The position numbers and the translations under genes are program-made. This document shows, piece after piece, positions 6,966 through 13,676 of a stretch of 16,899 nucleotides of DNA (the stretch's first letter is position 1; each line of letters starts with the position of its first letter). Location of the stretch: contig CALGAS010000589.1 of assembly GCA_937959175.1 (NCBI GenBank), forward strand, positions 1 through 16,899, written 5' to 3'. The DNA is from an uncultured bacterium. GTDB lineage: Bacteria > Planctomycetota > Planctomycetia > Pirellulales > UBA1268. Under the pieces are notes generated by a model, which was not told the DNA's origin, searched no databases, and saw only the letters and a list, made by a program, of their open reading frames with translations.

Positions 6966-7595
6966 TCAATCGTCCTCATCGGCAGCCTCGACGGGAGGCT
7001 TGGCGAGGACCTCATCGACGAGACCGTATTCCTTGGCTTCAGCAGCGGTCAGATACCGGTCGCGGTCGGTGTCTTTGGCGATTCGTTCGATCGGCTGGCC
7101 GGTGTGCGCCGCGAGGATCTCGTTGAGCACCGCCCTTGTCTTGATGATTTCGTCAGCCTGGATTTCGATGTCGCTGACCTGCCCCCCCACCTGTCCGTAG
7201 GGCTGGTGGATCATCACCTTGGCATGGGGCAGGGCGAACCGCTTGCCCGTGGTCCCCCCGGCCAGGAGCACGGCCCCGCCACTGGCCGCCAAGCCGACAC
7301 AGTAGGTGGCGACCGGGCACGACAGGATTTGCATCGTGTCATAGATCGCCATCGTGGCGGTCACGCTGCCGCCGGGCGAGTTGATGTAAAAATGAATGTC
7401 CTTGCGGCGGTTCTCGCTCTGCAGGTAGAGCAGCTTCATCACCACCTCGTTGGCGTTCCCGTCGTAGATTTCACCCTGCAGGAACACGATCCGATTCTCG
7501 AGCAGCAGGTCGCCGAGAGTCATCGTCCGCTGCCGCTGGTAATCGCGGTAGGCGGATGAGGCGTGAGGTTGAATAAGGCCTGGAATGCTGTGCAT
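6966..7595 (-). CDS. clpP: ATP-dependent Clp protease proteolytic subunit ClpP (first of a pair)
   Basis: A second complete ClpP, 209 residues if started at ATG 7595. The triad is present: Ser105 in GLAASGGA, His130 in MIHQPYGQ, and Asp179 in DTDRDRY. Compared with the neighbouring ClpP, the residue after the catalytic serine is Gly instead of Met, the N terminus is longer and different (about 20 extra residues before the conserved core), and the C terminus ends in an acidic EAADEDD. An in-frame ATG at 7625 would add ten residues. I prefer 7595 because GAGAG lies a few bases upstream and the extension looks unconserved, but this is not certain. It follows tig by 42 bases. Divergent ClpP pairs in other bacteria can form hetero-oligomers, and the same is plausible here. 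Confidence 0.96.
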   Translation of the reverse strand: MHSIPGLIQPHASSAYRDYQRQRTMTLGDLLLENRIVFLQGEIYDGNANEVVMKLLYLQSENRRKDIHFYINSPGGSVTATMAIYDTMQILSCPVATYCVGLAASGGAVLLAGGTTGKRFALPHAKVMIHQPYGQVGGQVSDIEIQADEIIKTRAVLNEILAAHTGQPIERIAKDTDRDRYLTAAEAKEYGLVDEVLAKPPVEAADEDD

Positions 7596-7637
7596 CGGAC
7601 TCTCGGCAGGTGCAGGTCGGACCATCCGGCGGAGGGG

Positions 7638-9128
7638 TCAGCCGCGGCCCGGGCGGGCGGCCGGCTCGGCGTGGGTCGCGACCGGAATCTCTTCCTCGCC
7701 CACGACCACGCCACAGACGGCATGGTCGATCGCTTCGGTGTCGGGCTTGGGGAACTCGAAGGGAACGTCCTTGAAGGAGGCCTCCGACGTGATCAGGTCG
7801 ACGGTCTTGCGTTCGACGATCTGGTTGCGGAGCACATCCATCAGCCCCCGTCGCTCGAGGCTGGCACGGACGCGGCGGGGCGACTCGCCCGATTGGGTGG
7901 CGATCGCCCTGATTTCGAGATCGTAATCAGCCGGCTCGTCGGCGATCTTCTGCTCCTCGGCGATCCGCTCGAGGATGAAGTGCTCCTTGAGCGCCCGGGA
8001 GGTGCTGGCCATGACCGTCTGCCGGAGCTCGTTGACGTGCCGCCGGATCGAGTCATCGTCGAAGCCGCTGCGACGAAGCTCGAGGATGGCCCGCTCGAGT
8101 TCCCGCTGGGCCTGCCGGCGGAGGAGGTCGGGCGGGAGGTCCCACGAGGCCGAGGCGGTGAGGGCGGCGGCCACCTGCTGGCGAACCTGCTTGCGGCGAT
8201 GGTATTCAAGCTGGCTCTCGAGCTGCTTGCCGATGGCCTCGCGAAGAGCCTCCTCCGAATCGAAGCCACCAAGCTCCTCGAGCAGGGCCGGCGTCAACGC
8301 AGGCAGTTCGTGCTTCTTGACATCGAGCAGCTCCAGCTCGAGCGTCACGTCCTTGCCTCGCAGCGATTCAACGGCAGCCTCGTCGGAAACCCGCACGGTG
8401 GCGGTCGCCTTCTCCCCCGGCTTCATCCCGGCGACCAGCGAGTCGAAGCCCTCCAGCTCGGCATCGGCAAACGAGAGCTTCGGCCGGACCACGATCTCGG
8501 CTTCCGCGGCCTGCGAGAGAAGATCATCACCGTCGCGAACCTGCAGGTTGGCCACGATCAGGTCGCCTGCAGCCGGCGTTTCGCTGGTCGGCACGTAGCG
8601 ACATCGTTCGCGAAGAATCGATCCGAGCGCCTCGTCGATGTCCGCATCGGTGATCTCCCGGGCCGGGCGGGCGATGGAGAGGCCCTTCCACTGCGGGAGC
8701 TCGAACTCAGGACGAACCTCGATCGAAAACTCGAAGGTCAACGGCCCCTCCTCGGGGATGACCACGGCGGCCAGATCCAGGTCTGGTTCGCTGATCGGTG
8801 CCAGCTGCCCGCCCTCCGAGACCTGCGTCATGGCATCAGTGACCAGTTTCGAGCGAATCTGATCAGAAAGCTCGCTCTTGAAGCGGCTGCTGACCAGCTG
8901 GCGGGGGGCGCGGCCGGGACGAAAACCGGGCAGTTGCGCCGAAGGCATCAGGTCACCGATCGCATCGTCACGGTAGCGGTCAATGTCGGCCCGCGGAACG
9001 GTGACCCGGACCCGCCGCTGGCAGGTGGACACCTCGTCAATTGAGATTTCGAGGTCGAGGGGACGGGACCCGGCCTCACCCTCCGGCGAAGCAAGGGCCG
9101 AAGAGGCGTCGGACGAACTGGACGACAT
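7638..9128 (-). CDS. tig: Trigger factor, ribosome-associated chaperone
   Basis: A 496-residue chaperone that binds the ribosome near the exit tunnel and protects nascent chains. The N-terminal domain carries the signature GFRPGRAP (68-75), the usual GFRxGxxP ribosome-docking loop. A middle FKBP-like region follows (about 165-260, with a GDLIVANLQV start and EGFDSLVAGMKPGE). The C-terminal helical substrate cradle is rich in Glu, Arg and Leu (about 270-450). The last 30 residues form an unusual tail ending ARPGRG. The frame is open up to 9212, but that would run into the tRNA-Gly gene. ATG at 9128 gives a Ser-rich start and avoids the overlap. It sits 42 bases after the tRNA with no terminator between, and 42 bases before clpP. 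Linkage to clpP is common in bacteria. Confidence 0.95.
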   Translation of the reverse strand: MSSSSSDASSALASPEGEAGSRPLDLEISIDEVSTCQRRVRVTVPRADIDRYRDDAIGDLMPSAQLPGFRPGRAPRQLVSSRFKSELSDQIRSKLVTDAMTQVSEGGQLAPISEPDLDLAAVVIPEEGPLTFEFSIEVRPEFELPQWKGLSIARPAREITDADIDEALGSILRERCRYVPTSETPAAGDLIVANLQVRDGDDLLSQAAEAEIVVRPKLSFADAELEGFDSLVAGMKPGEKATATVRVSDEAAVESLRGKDVTLELELLDVKKHELPALTPALLEELGGFDSEEALREAIGKQLESQLEYHRRKQVRQQVAAALTASASWDLPPDLLRRQAQRELERAILELRRSGFDDDSIRRHVNELRQTVMASTSRALKEHFILERIAEEQKIADEPADYDLEIRAIATQSGESPRRVRASLERRGLMDVLRNQIVERKTVDLITSEASFKDVPFEFPKPDTEAIDHAVCGVVVGEEEIPVATHAEPAARPGRG

Positions 9129-9170
9129 CGGCTTTTCCGAGGGGACAGGAACGCAACATGCGGCACAAAG

Positions 9171-9243
9171 AGCGGGTGATGGGATTCGAACCCACGACAA
9201 CCACGTTGGCAACGTGGTGCTCTACCAACTGAGCTACACCCGC
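9171..9243 (-). tRNA. tRNA-Gly (anticodon GCC)
   Basis: The minus strand folds into a full cloverleaf of 73 bases: acceptor stem GCGGGTG/CACCCGC, D-arm with stem GCTC/GAGC, anticodon stem CCACG/CGTGG around loop TTGCCAA, five-base variable loop, T-arm with TTCGAAT loop, and discriminator T, as expected for bacterial glycine tRNAs. The anticodon is GCC, reading GGC and GGU. The 3' CCA is not encoded and must be added. Its 3' end lies 42 bases upstream of tig, in the same orientation. Confidence 0.97.
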
Positions 9244-9559
9244 AACTGAAAAACGGCACGGCCGGGAGCGAGCCGAAGCCCCTCCAGAGACGCCGCTCTG
9301 CCGGAATCACGCGATTATAGGGTGGGAGGAGGCTGCCGCAAGGTCACCGGGAGGGAACGGCGGGTTTCTGCGAAGTCTGGGCAAGGCCCTGGCGTTGCGG
9401 CTCTCGGGCGTCATCTCGGCGGCACGCGGCGTTTTCTCCCCGCGACCCGGCCTTCGGCAAGCCGGGGACGGTAGACTCATGAATTTGAAGACGTGTTGCC
9501 GAGGCCGGTGTGCCGGCCGGCCTCTCGGTGACCGGGCTCGGACCGCCCTGGTGCCCACG
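9244..9559. other. Intergenic region between tRNA-Gly and the FHA gene
   Basis: These 316 bases separate two divergent units. The left third holds the tRNA leader and promoter. The rest has an open frame continuous with the FHA gene, with possible ATG starts at 9395 and 9479, but the encoded sequence (Arg/Gly/Ala-rich) does not look like part of the FHA domain. A loose -10-like TAGACT lies at 9472-9477 without a matching -35. I see no RNA gene or repeat. Confidence 0.5.
9314..9341 (-). promoter_or_regulatory. Putative strong promoter for tRNA-Gly (and possibly tig-clpP-clpP)
   Basis: Reading on the minus strand, TTGCGG (9341-9336) and a perfect TATAAT (9319-9314) are 16 bases apart. The -10 box ends 70 bases before the tRNA 5' end, leaving a leader of about 60 bases to be trimmed by RNase P. 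It is the only exact TATAAT I noticed in this GC-rich window. Confidence 0.6.
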
Positions 9560-10222
9560 ATGGAAGTTCGTTTCATCTTCAAGTCGACCAAATCGAAGTC
9601 CTCGTCGAGCGGGAAGGCGATTTCCCACGTCAAGCGGTTGCCCGTGGTCGTGGGCCGCTCGGATGCGCCGGAGATCAAACTCCACATCCGTAATGACAGC
9701 GTCAGCCGCCGGCACTGCGAGTTTCTGCTCGACGACCAGGGGCAGGTCTGCCTGCGGGATCTCGAATCGACCAACGGCACGACGCTCGACGGCAAGCCGC
9801 TCGAGCCGAGGGTGGCTGTCCCGGTGGCCTCGGGATCACGAGTCAAACTCGGAGAAATCGGCTTTCGCATTGAGTACGCCGTGCCGGGCAAGGCTGCGGC
9901 ATCGCATGACAGCGATACGATTCCGATCAACGAGGCGGCTGCTGCGGAGCCGCCAATGCCGCCGGCGGACGAAGCTCCGGTGCTCGAGCCCGACGGGCCG
10001 ACAGTGCCGCCGGCGGAAGATGATACGGCGACGGAGGAGTTCGTCCCGCCGGAAGCGGCCGCTGGCGAGGCTGATGCCTCCCCGGCGGAAGACTTTGCGT
10101 TTCTCCAGGCCGAGGCTCCGCCGGCAGCCGAACCGCCCGCCTGGCCCGATCCCGATGAGGAACCGTCTGTGGGCGGCGGCAGCGACGCCAATCTCGACGA
10201 TTTTCTCAAGGGCCTGCCATGA
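9560..10222 (+). CDS. FHA-domain protein with acidic disordered tail
   Basis: A 220-residue cytoplasmic protein. Residues about 1-108 form a forkhead-associated domain, a phosphothreonine-binding module: GRS at 32-34, SRRH at 49-52 and STNGT at 70-74 are the three hallmark motifs, all intact. The rest (about 109-220) is rich in Glu, Asp, Pro and Ala and looks disordered; it ends in LDDFLKGLP, a short amphipathic segment that could be a docking motif. I start at ATG 9560 because the FHA strand begins right after it. No good Shine-Dalgarno is seen there, so ATG at 9479 (27 residues longer, preceded by a G-rich stretch) remains possible. The stop overlaps the panB start by four bases. No kinase gene is nearby, so the partner is unknown. 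Confidence 0.88.
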   Translation: MEVRFIFKSTKSKSSSSGKAISHVKRLPVVVGRSDAPEIKLHIRNDSVSRRHCEFLLDDQGQVCLRDLESTNGTTLDGKPLEPRVAVPVASGSRVKLGEIGFRIEYAVPGKAAASHDSDTIPINEAAAAEPPMPPADEAPVLEPDGPTVPPAEDDTATEEFVPPEAAAGEADASPAEDFAFLQAEAPPAAEPPAWPDPDEEPSVGGGSDANLDDFLKGLP

Positions 10223-11049
10223 GCGACCGCAGGCCGACCGCAACGCCCGCCGTGGAGAACCCGCGACGGGTGACCGTTCAGGATCTGGCGGCCGCGGCCG
10301 CAGCCGGCCGGCGGCTATCGATGGTGACCGCCTATGACTGGCCGACCGGACAGCTGGCCGATGCGGCCGGGGTCGACTGCGTCTTGGTCGGAGACAGCGT
10401 GGCGATGGTCGTGGCCGGTCGTGACTCGACGCTGCCGGCGACGCTCGAGCAGATGATTTACCACGGCGAGATCGTGGCCCGAGCGGTGGAGCGGGCCCTC
10501 GTGGTGGTCGATCTCCCCTTTCCGCTCCAGCATCTGGGGGTTCAGGAGGCGGTGCGGGCGGCAGCGCGAATCCTCAAGGAAACCGGCTGCCAGGCGGTTA
10601 AACTCGAGGGGACGGCCGGACAGGCCGATGTCATCGCAGGCCTTGTGGCCGCCGGAATCCCCGTGATGGGCCACGTCGGGCTTCGGCCCCAGGCGGTCCA
10701 TCAGCTCGGGGGCTACCGGATGCAGCGGGATGGCCCGCGGCTGGCCGAGGATGCCGCTGCCGCTGCGTCTGCCGGCGCCTTCGCCGTGGTGCTCGAGTGC
10801 ATTCCCCGCGACATCGCCGCCGGCATTTCGGCCGATCTGCCGGTGCCGACCTTCGGCATCGGCGCCGGGCCGGACTGCGGCGGGCAGGTGCTTGTCATGC
10901 ACGACCTGATCGGCCTCTCAGCTGGACGGGTTCCCCGCTTCGTCAGGGCCTATGCCGACGCCAAAACGACGATTGCCGAGGCCCTCGCAGCGTGGCGGCA
11001 GGATGTCGAGAAAGCCGCCTTCCCCGGTCCTGGCGAAACCCTCGGCTGA
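10219..11049 (+). CDS. panB: 3-methyl-2-oxobutanoate hydroxymethyltransferase (ketopantoate hydroxymethyltransferase)
   Basis: A 276-residue TIM-barrel enzyme that transfers a hydroxymethyl group from methylene-tetrahydrofolate to 3-methyl-2-oxobutanoate, the first committed step to pantothenate and coenzyme A. Metal ligands align with the E. coli enzyme: Asp59 in VGDS, Asp98 in VVDLPF and Glu130 in KLEG. The catalytic Glu193 is in VLECIP. Family stretches MVTAYD (35-40), STLPATL (70-76), GHVGLRPQ (151-158) and GIGAGPDCGGQVLVMHD are present. There are about 15 more residues at the N terminus than in E. coli. The ATGA overlap with the FHA gene stop (10219-10222) implies translational coupling. 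No panC or panD is adjacent. Confidence 0.97.
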   Translation: MSDRRPTATPAVENPRRVTVQDLAAAAAAGRRLSMVTAYDWPTGQLADAAGVDCVLVGDSVAMVVAGRDSTLPATLEQMIYHGEIVARAVERALVVVDLPFPLQHLGVQEAVRAAARILKETGCQAVKLEGTAGQADVIAGLVAAGIPVMGHVGLRPQAVHQLGGYRMQRDGPRLAEDAAAAASAGAFAVVLECIPRDIAAGISADLPVPTFGIGAGPDCGGQVLVMHDLIGLSAGRVPRFVRAYADAKTTIAEALAAWRQDVEKAAFPGPGETLG

Positions 11050-11064
11050 ACTGCCGGGTGGTCC

Positions 11065-11442
11065 TTACGGCACCACAAGTTCGTCGGAGATGACCACTGG
11101 CTTGCCGGCTGTCACACCCGCAGGCGTCGGTATGCCGGGAGAGGCCGAGATGCTTCCCTCGACAAAGCCGCCACCGCAGTCGTTGCAGCCCATCGGCACG
11201 CCGGGGCAGGCAGGCTGGCAGCCACCTGACTGGCCGCAGATCCGGCCCCGCGGCGCTGATGCTGCCGGTGGCGGCGCGCCGGGAGGCACGAAGCCGGGCG
11301 GCAGGTGCCCGAAGCACCGTTCGTACTTCCAGACCTCCAGGGCGATGTATCGCTCGCTGAGCGTCTTGCAGCCGCTCGTGCCAGCCACCGCGGCCAGCAC
11401 GCCGACCGCCATCAACCGACCAATCCATCCATTCGCACGCAT
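11065..11442 (-). CDS. Small Cys-rich lipoprotein, function unknown
   Basis: A 125-residue predicted lipoprotein not matched to any family I know. The signal is short: basic start, hydrophobic residues about 10-21, and Cys25 in GTSGC followed by Lys. A short segment with mixed charged and aromatic residues follows (ERYIALEVWKYERCFGHLPP), then a Pro/Ala/Gly-rich stretch. The C-terminal half contains six more cysteines between about residues 69 and 89 (patterns CGQSGGC, CPGVPMGCNDC), which could form disulphides or bind metal. The start is well supported by GAGGAG at 11456-11451, eight bases upstream of ATG. The gene converges on panB with only 15 bases between stops. It is transcribed in the same direction as the tiny basic-protein gene, 215 bases upstream. 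Confidence 0.82.
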   Translation of the reverse strand: MRANGWIGRLMAVGVLAAVAGTSGCKTLSERYIALEVWKYERCFGHLPPGFVPPGAPPPAASAPRGRICGQSGGCQPACPGVPMGCNDCGGGFVEGSISASPGIPTPAGVTAGKPVVISDELVVP

Positions 11443-11657
11443 CGCTCCGTCTCCTCACCAGGCGTGGCATGGCTCCCGGGCGGCGGCGGTGATCGCCAGG
11501 ACAGAAGGGTCCGCAACGGAAGCCACGCAAACGTACCTCACGGTGCGTGCGGGGCAACCTGACGGTGGCGGGCAGATGGCCTCGGCCACGAAAAAATATG
11601 ACGGTCGTAGCGGCCGCGGCAGCCTAAGGCCGGGCACCCGCGACCTGACGCCGAGGC

Positions 11658-11747
11658 TCAGCCCTTGCGATGCCGGATCTTGGCCCGCATCCGCCGCTTC
11701 TTCTGGCCGAGCTTGCGGCGGCCTTTCCCTGATTTCTTGACGCCCAT
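11658..11747 (-). CDS. 29-residue, extremely basic protein, probably ribosome- or RNA-associated
   Basis: A short open frame, ATG at 11747 to TGA at 11660-11658. Of 29 residues, 8 are Lys and 7 are Arg; there is no acidic residue. The order is MGVKKSGKGRRKLGQKK followed by RRMRAKIRHRKG. The composition and size resemble the tiny basic ribosomal proteins (bTHX, bL36 and COX24-like peptides), but I cannot place it in any of those families with certainty. AGAAGG lies directly upstream, though with only about one base of spacing, in a GAAAGAGAAGG stretch. It is divergent from the App1 gene, 73 bases away, and has a six-T run on its strand about 60 bases after the stop. The long opposite-frame reading that covers this region is less convincing. 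I consider it a real gene with moderate confidence. Confidence 0.68.
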   Translation of the reverse strand: MGVKKSGKGRRKLGQKKRRMRAKIRHRKG

Positions 11748-11803
11748 ACCTTCTCTTTCGGTGAATCTGACCCACAGGCCCTTTGCGGACAACCTCTCAA
11801 AGC

Positions 11804-11814
11804 ACCCTTAGGGT
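11804..11814. repeat. Short palindrome in the divergent region upstream of the App1-type gene
   Basis: ACCCT-T-AGGGT is a perfect palindrome of five-base arms ending seven bases before the App1 start codon. The AGGG half also works as a possible Shine-Dalgarno for that gene. It may be an operator between the two divergent genes, or coincidence. Confidence 0.25.
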
Positions 11815-11820
11815 TGTAAG

Positions 11821-12882
11821 ATGGGCATGATCCCGTTGCAAGCCGACCCGCCTGCGAACCGCAGCATGATCAGGTTCTTCCCCACCTACGCGCGGCGAAC
11901 CGGCTCTGGCTGGCGGGCCACCGTAGCGGGCATGGTCGCCCGCCCGCTGCCGCAGCAGAGCCGCCGCCGGGCTTTGGCCGTGGCCGTGTTCAAGCGGATG
12001 CTCGACTTGGACGAGACCGACCTGGCCAGCGAGGTGTTCCGCCGGCGGGCCGACTGCTTTCTCTTCCAGCGGGTGCCCGGCCAGCCGGTTCGGATCCGCC
12101 TCGCGGATCGATCGATCGAGGTCGGCATTTCGGATCGCAGTGGTCACTTCACCGCCAGTTTCGAGTTGTCCGACGACGAGGCTGCGGCCTGTGCACACGC
12201 GGGCGAGTCCGGCTGCCGATGGCTGCCCTACGATGCCGAGGCCGGAGAGGAGGAGTTGGTTGCTGCTGACAGCTGCAGGACAGGGCGGATTCATCTCGTC
12301 GAGGGCCAGGGGCTTTCGGTGATTTCCGACATCGACGACACGGTCAAGGTGAGCAACGTCGCCGACCGCCGGGAGCTGCTCCGCAACACGCTCCTGCGGG
12401 AGTTCCGGGCGGTTCCGGGGATGGCCGCCGCCTACCGCCGCTGGGAGGCGGCGGGCGCCGCCTTCCATTACGTCTCGGCCAGCCCCTGGCAGCTCTCCAC
12501 CTGCCTCTGTGATTTTCTCGGCTCGGCCAGCCTCCCAGCCGGCTCGATGCACCTGAAACTCTTTCGGCTCAAAGACTCGACACCCCTCGGCCGGTTAACG
12601 GCCCGCAAGCGTTCGAAGCGACGGGCGATCGAGCAGATCCTCGCCGACTTTCCCGGCCGGCGGTTTCTCCTCGTGGGTGACTCGGGGGAGCGGGATCCGG
12701 AGGTCTATGCGGCCGTCGCGCGCCGCCGGCCAGAGCAGGTGGCCGGGGTGCTGATCCGGCGGGTGCCCGACAGAAAGGCGGCGAGCCATCTGAGCCTCCG
12801 GTTCGACAAGCTTGCCCGCCGGCTGCCGATCGGCACGCTGCGAACCTTTACTGCCGCCGAGGAACTGCCGCAGCTGCCGTAA
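11821..12882 (+). CDS. App1-family phosphatase (phosphatidate phosphatase catalytic domain)
   Basis: A 353-residue protein with the HAD-like App1 catalytic domain known from yeast actin-patch phosphatidate phosphatase and from bacterial homologues. The nucleophile motif DIDDT is at 170-174, preceded by hydrophobic residues (GLSVIS). The second motif is SASPWQL (219-225), and the acidic third motif is GDSGERDPEVY (286-296). The N-terminal part (about 20-160) is a beta-rich domain usual in this family. It has no signal peptide or membrane helix, so it is probably cytosolic. The substrate in bacteria is not established; phosphatidic acid is the known one in yeast. ATG at 11821 has AGGG seven bases upstream; in-frame ATGs at 11827 and 11866 are alternatives. 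It stands alone, convergent with yraN at a six-base distance. Confidence 0.88.
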   Translation: MGMIPLQADPPANRSMIRFFPTYARRTGSGWRATVAGMVARPLPQQSRRRALAVAVFKRMLDLDETDLASEVFRRRADCFLFQRVPGQPVRIRLADRSIEVGISDRSGHFTASFELSDDEAAACAHAGESGCRWLPYDAEAGEEELVAADSCRTGRIHLVEGQGLSVISDIDDTVKVSNVADRRELLRNTLLREFRAVPGMAAAYRRWEAAGAAFHYVSASPWQLSTCLCDFLGSASLPAGSMHLKLFRLKDSTPLGRLTARKRSKRRAIEQILADFPGRRFLLVGDSGERDPEVYAAVARRRPEQVAGVLIRRVPDRKAASHLSLRFDKLARRLPIGTLRTFTAAEELPQLP

Positions 12883-12888
12883 CCACGC

Positions 12889-13260
12889 TCACCACGGGCT
12901 GTCGAAGGCGTTTTGGTAGTGCTCCACTGTGGGAGGAGCAGCCGCATTGAAGGTCACCGCGATCACGTCGATGCGGACGCTCTCGTCCTCCAGCCGGTTG
13001 CGGCGAATGTAGGCGGCAGCCAGCTCGGCGATGCGCCGCTGCTTGGCGGGGCCGATGGTCTCGGCGGGGTGGCCGTGGGCCGTGTCCGATCGGGAGCGAA
13101 CCTCGACAAAGACCACTGTTCGGCCATCAAGTGCGACGATGTCGATGTCGCCGCGAAAGATTCTTTCCCGGCGACCGACGATCCGGTAGCCCTGCCGTTT
13201 GAGGTGGCGAACGGCCTCATCCTCGGCCCGCCGTCCCAATTCATCCCGCGACGAGGGCAT
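12889..13260 (-). CDS. YraN family protein (UPF0102, endonuclease-like fold)
   Basis: A 123-residue protein of the UPF0102/YraN family, with a restriction-endonuclease-like core. The N terminus has the expected GRRAEDEAVRHLKRQGY, then the acidic core GDIDIVALDG (37-46) and FVEVRSR (51-57). The usual family signature is GEIDLIA...FVEVK: here Glu is replaced by Asp and the final Lys by Arg, both conservative. Asp40 and Glu53 are in place for metal binding. Its exact role is unknown; it is often found next to rnhB or ribosomal genes. The gene begins 11 bases after the rplS stop and so ends the rpsP-trmD-rplS-yraN run. It converges on the App1 gene. Confidence 0.95.
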   Translation of the reverse strand: MPSSRDELGRRAEDEAVRHLKRQGYRIVGRRERIFRGDIDIVALDGRTVVFVEVRSRSDTAHGHPAETIGPAKQRRIAELAAAYIRRNRLEDESVRIDVIAVTFNAAAPPTVEHYQNAFDSPW

Positions 13261-13271
13261 GGCGGGCCCCG

Positions 13272-13676
13272 TCAGGCTTTGGCGGACGCCTTCTTGCGGC
13301 CCCGTCCCTTGCCCTCGCTGCCCGCATCCTCCCGCTTCTCCTTGAGGCGGGTCGCCTTGCCGGAGCGATCACGAAGGTAGTAGAGCTTGGCGCGGCGGGC
13401 GACGCCCGACCGCTTGACCTCGATCGTGGCGATCTTCGGAGAATGCAAAGGAAACTTCCGCTCCACCCCTTCGCCGGCAACGATTCGCCGGACCGTGAAG
13501 GTTTCCCGGCTGCCCGAGCCTGCCTTGGCAATCACCACGCCGTTGAAGATCTGAATCCGTTCCTTGTCGCCCTCGAGGATTCGAGTGTGAACATCGACGG
13601 TGTCACCGATGTCGAAAGACGGCACCTCCGGCTTGAGGCTCGAGGCCTCGACGGCGGCAAGAATCTTGCTACTCAC
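13272..13676 (-). CDS. rplS: 50S ribosomal protein bL19
   Basis: A 134-residue large-subunit protein at the 30S/50S interface. Core sequences FDIGDTVDVHTRILEGDKERIQ, FNGVVIAK and GVARRAKLYYLRDR are diagnostic. The last 25 residues form a Lys/Arg/Gly-rich extension beyond the usual end, rich in charge (EKREDAGSEGKGRGRKK). The start is GTG at 13676, and the preceding trmD stop TGA overlaps it (GTGA), so translation is coupled. GGAGGAG lies six bases upstream, inside trmD. Neighbours rpsP and trmD are the usual partners of rplS. Confidence 0.98.
   Translation of the reverse strand: MSSKILAAVEASSLKPEVPSFDIGDTVDVHTRILEGDKERIQIFNGVVIAKAGSGSRETFTVRRIVAGEGVERKFPLHSPKIATIEVKRSGVARRAKLYYLRDRSGKATRLKEKREDAGSEGKGRGRKKASAKA

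Noticed and set aside
7563..9044. 493-codon plus-strand frame opposite trigger factor
   Set aside because: It is a long shadow caused by high GC at third positions; the minus strand encodes a clear trigger factor with GFRPGRAP.
9129..9212. Longer trigger factor starting at 9212
   Set aside because: It would overlap the tRNA-Gly gene; ATG at 9128 gives a normal protein.
11585..11640. Terminator of the 29-residue gene (six-T run on the minus strand after a GC-rich stretch)
   Set aside because: The bases before the T-run do not form a clean stem adjacent to it, so I do not list it as a feature.
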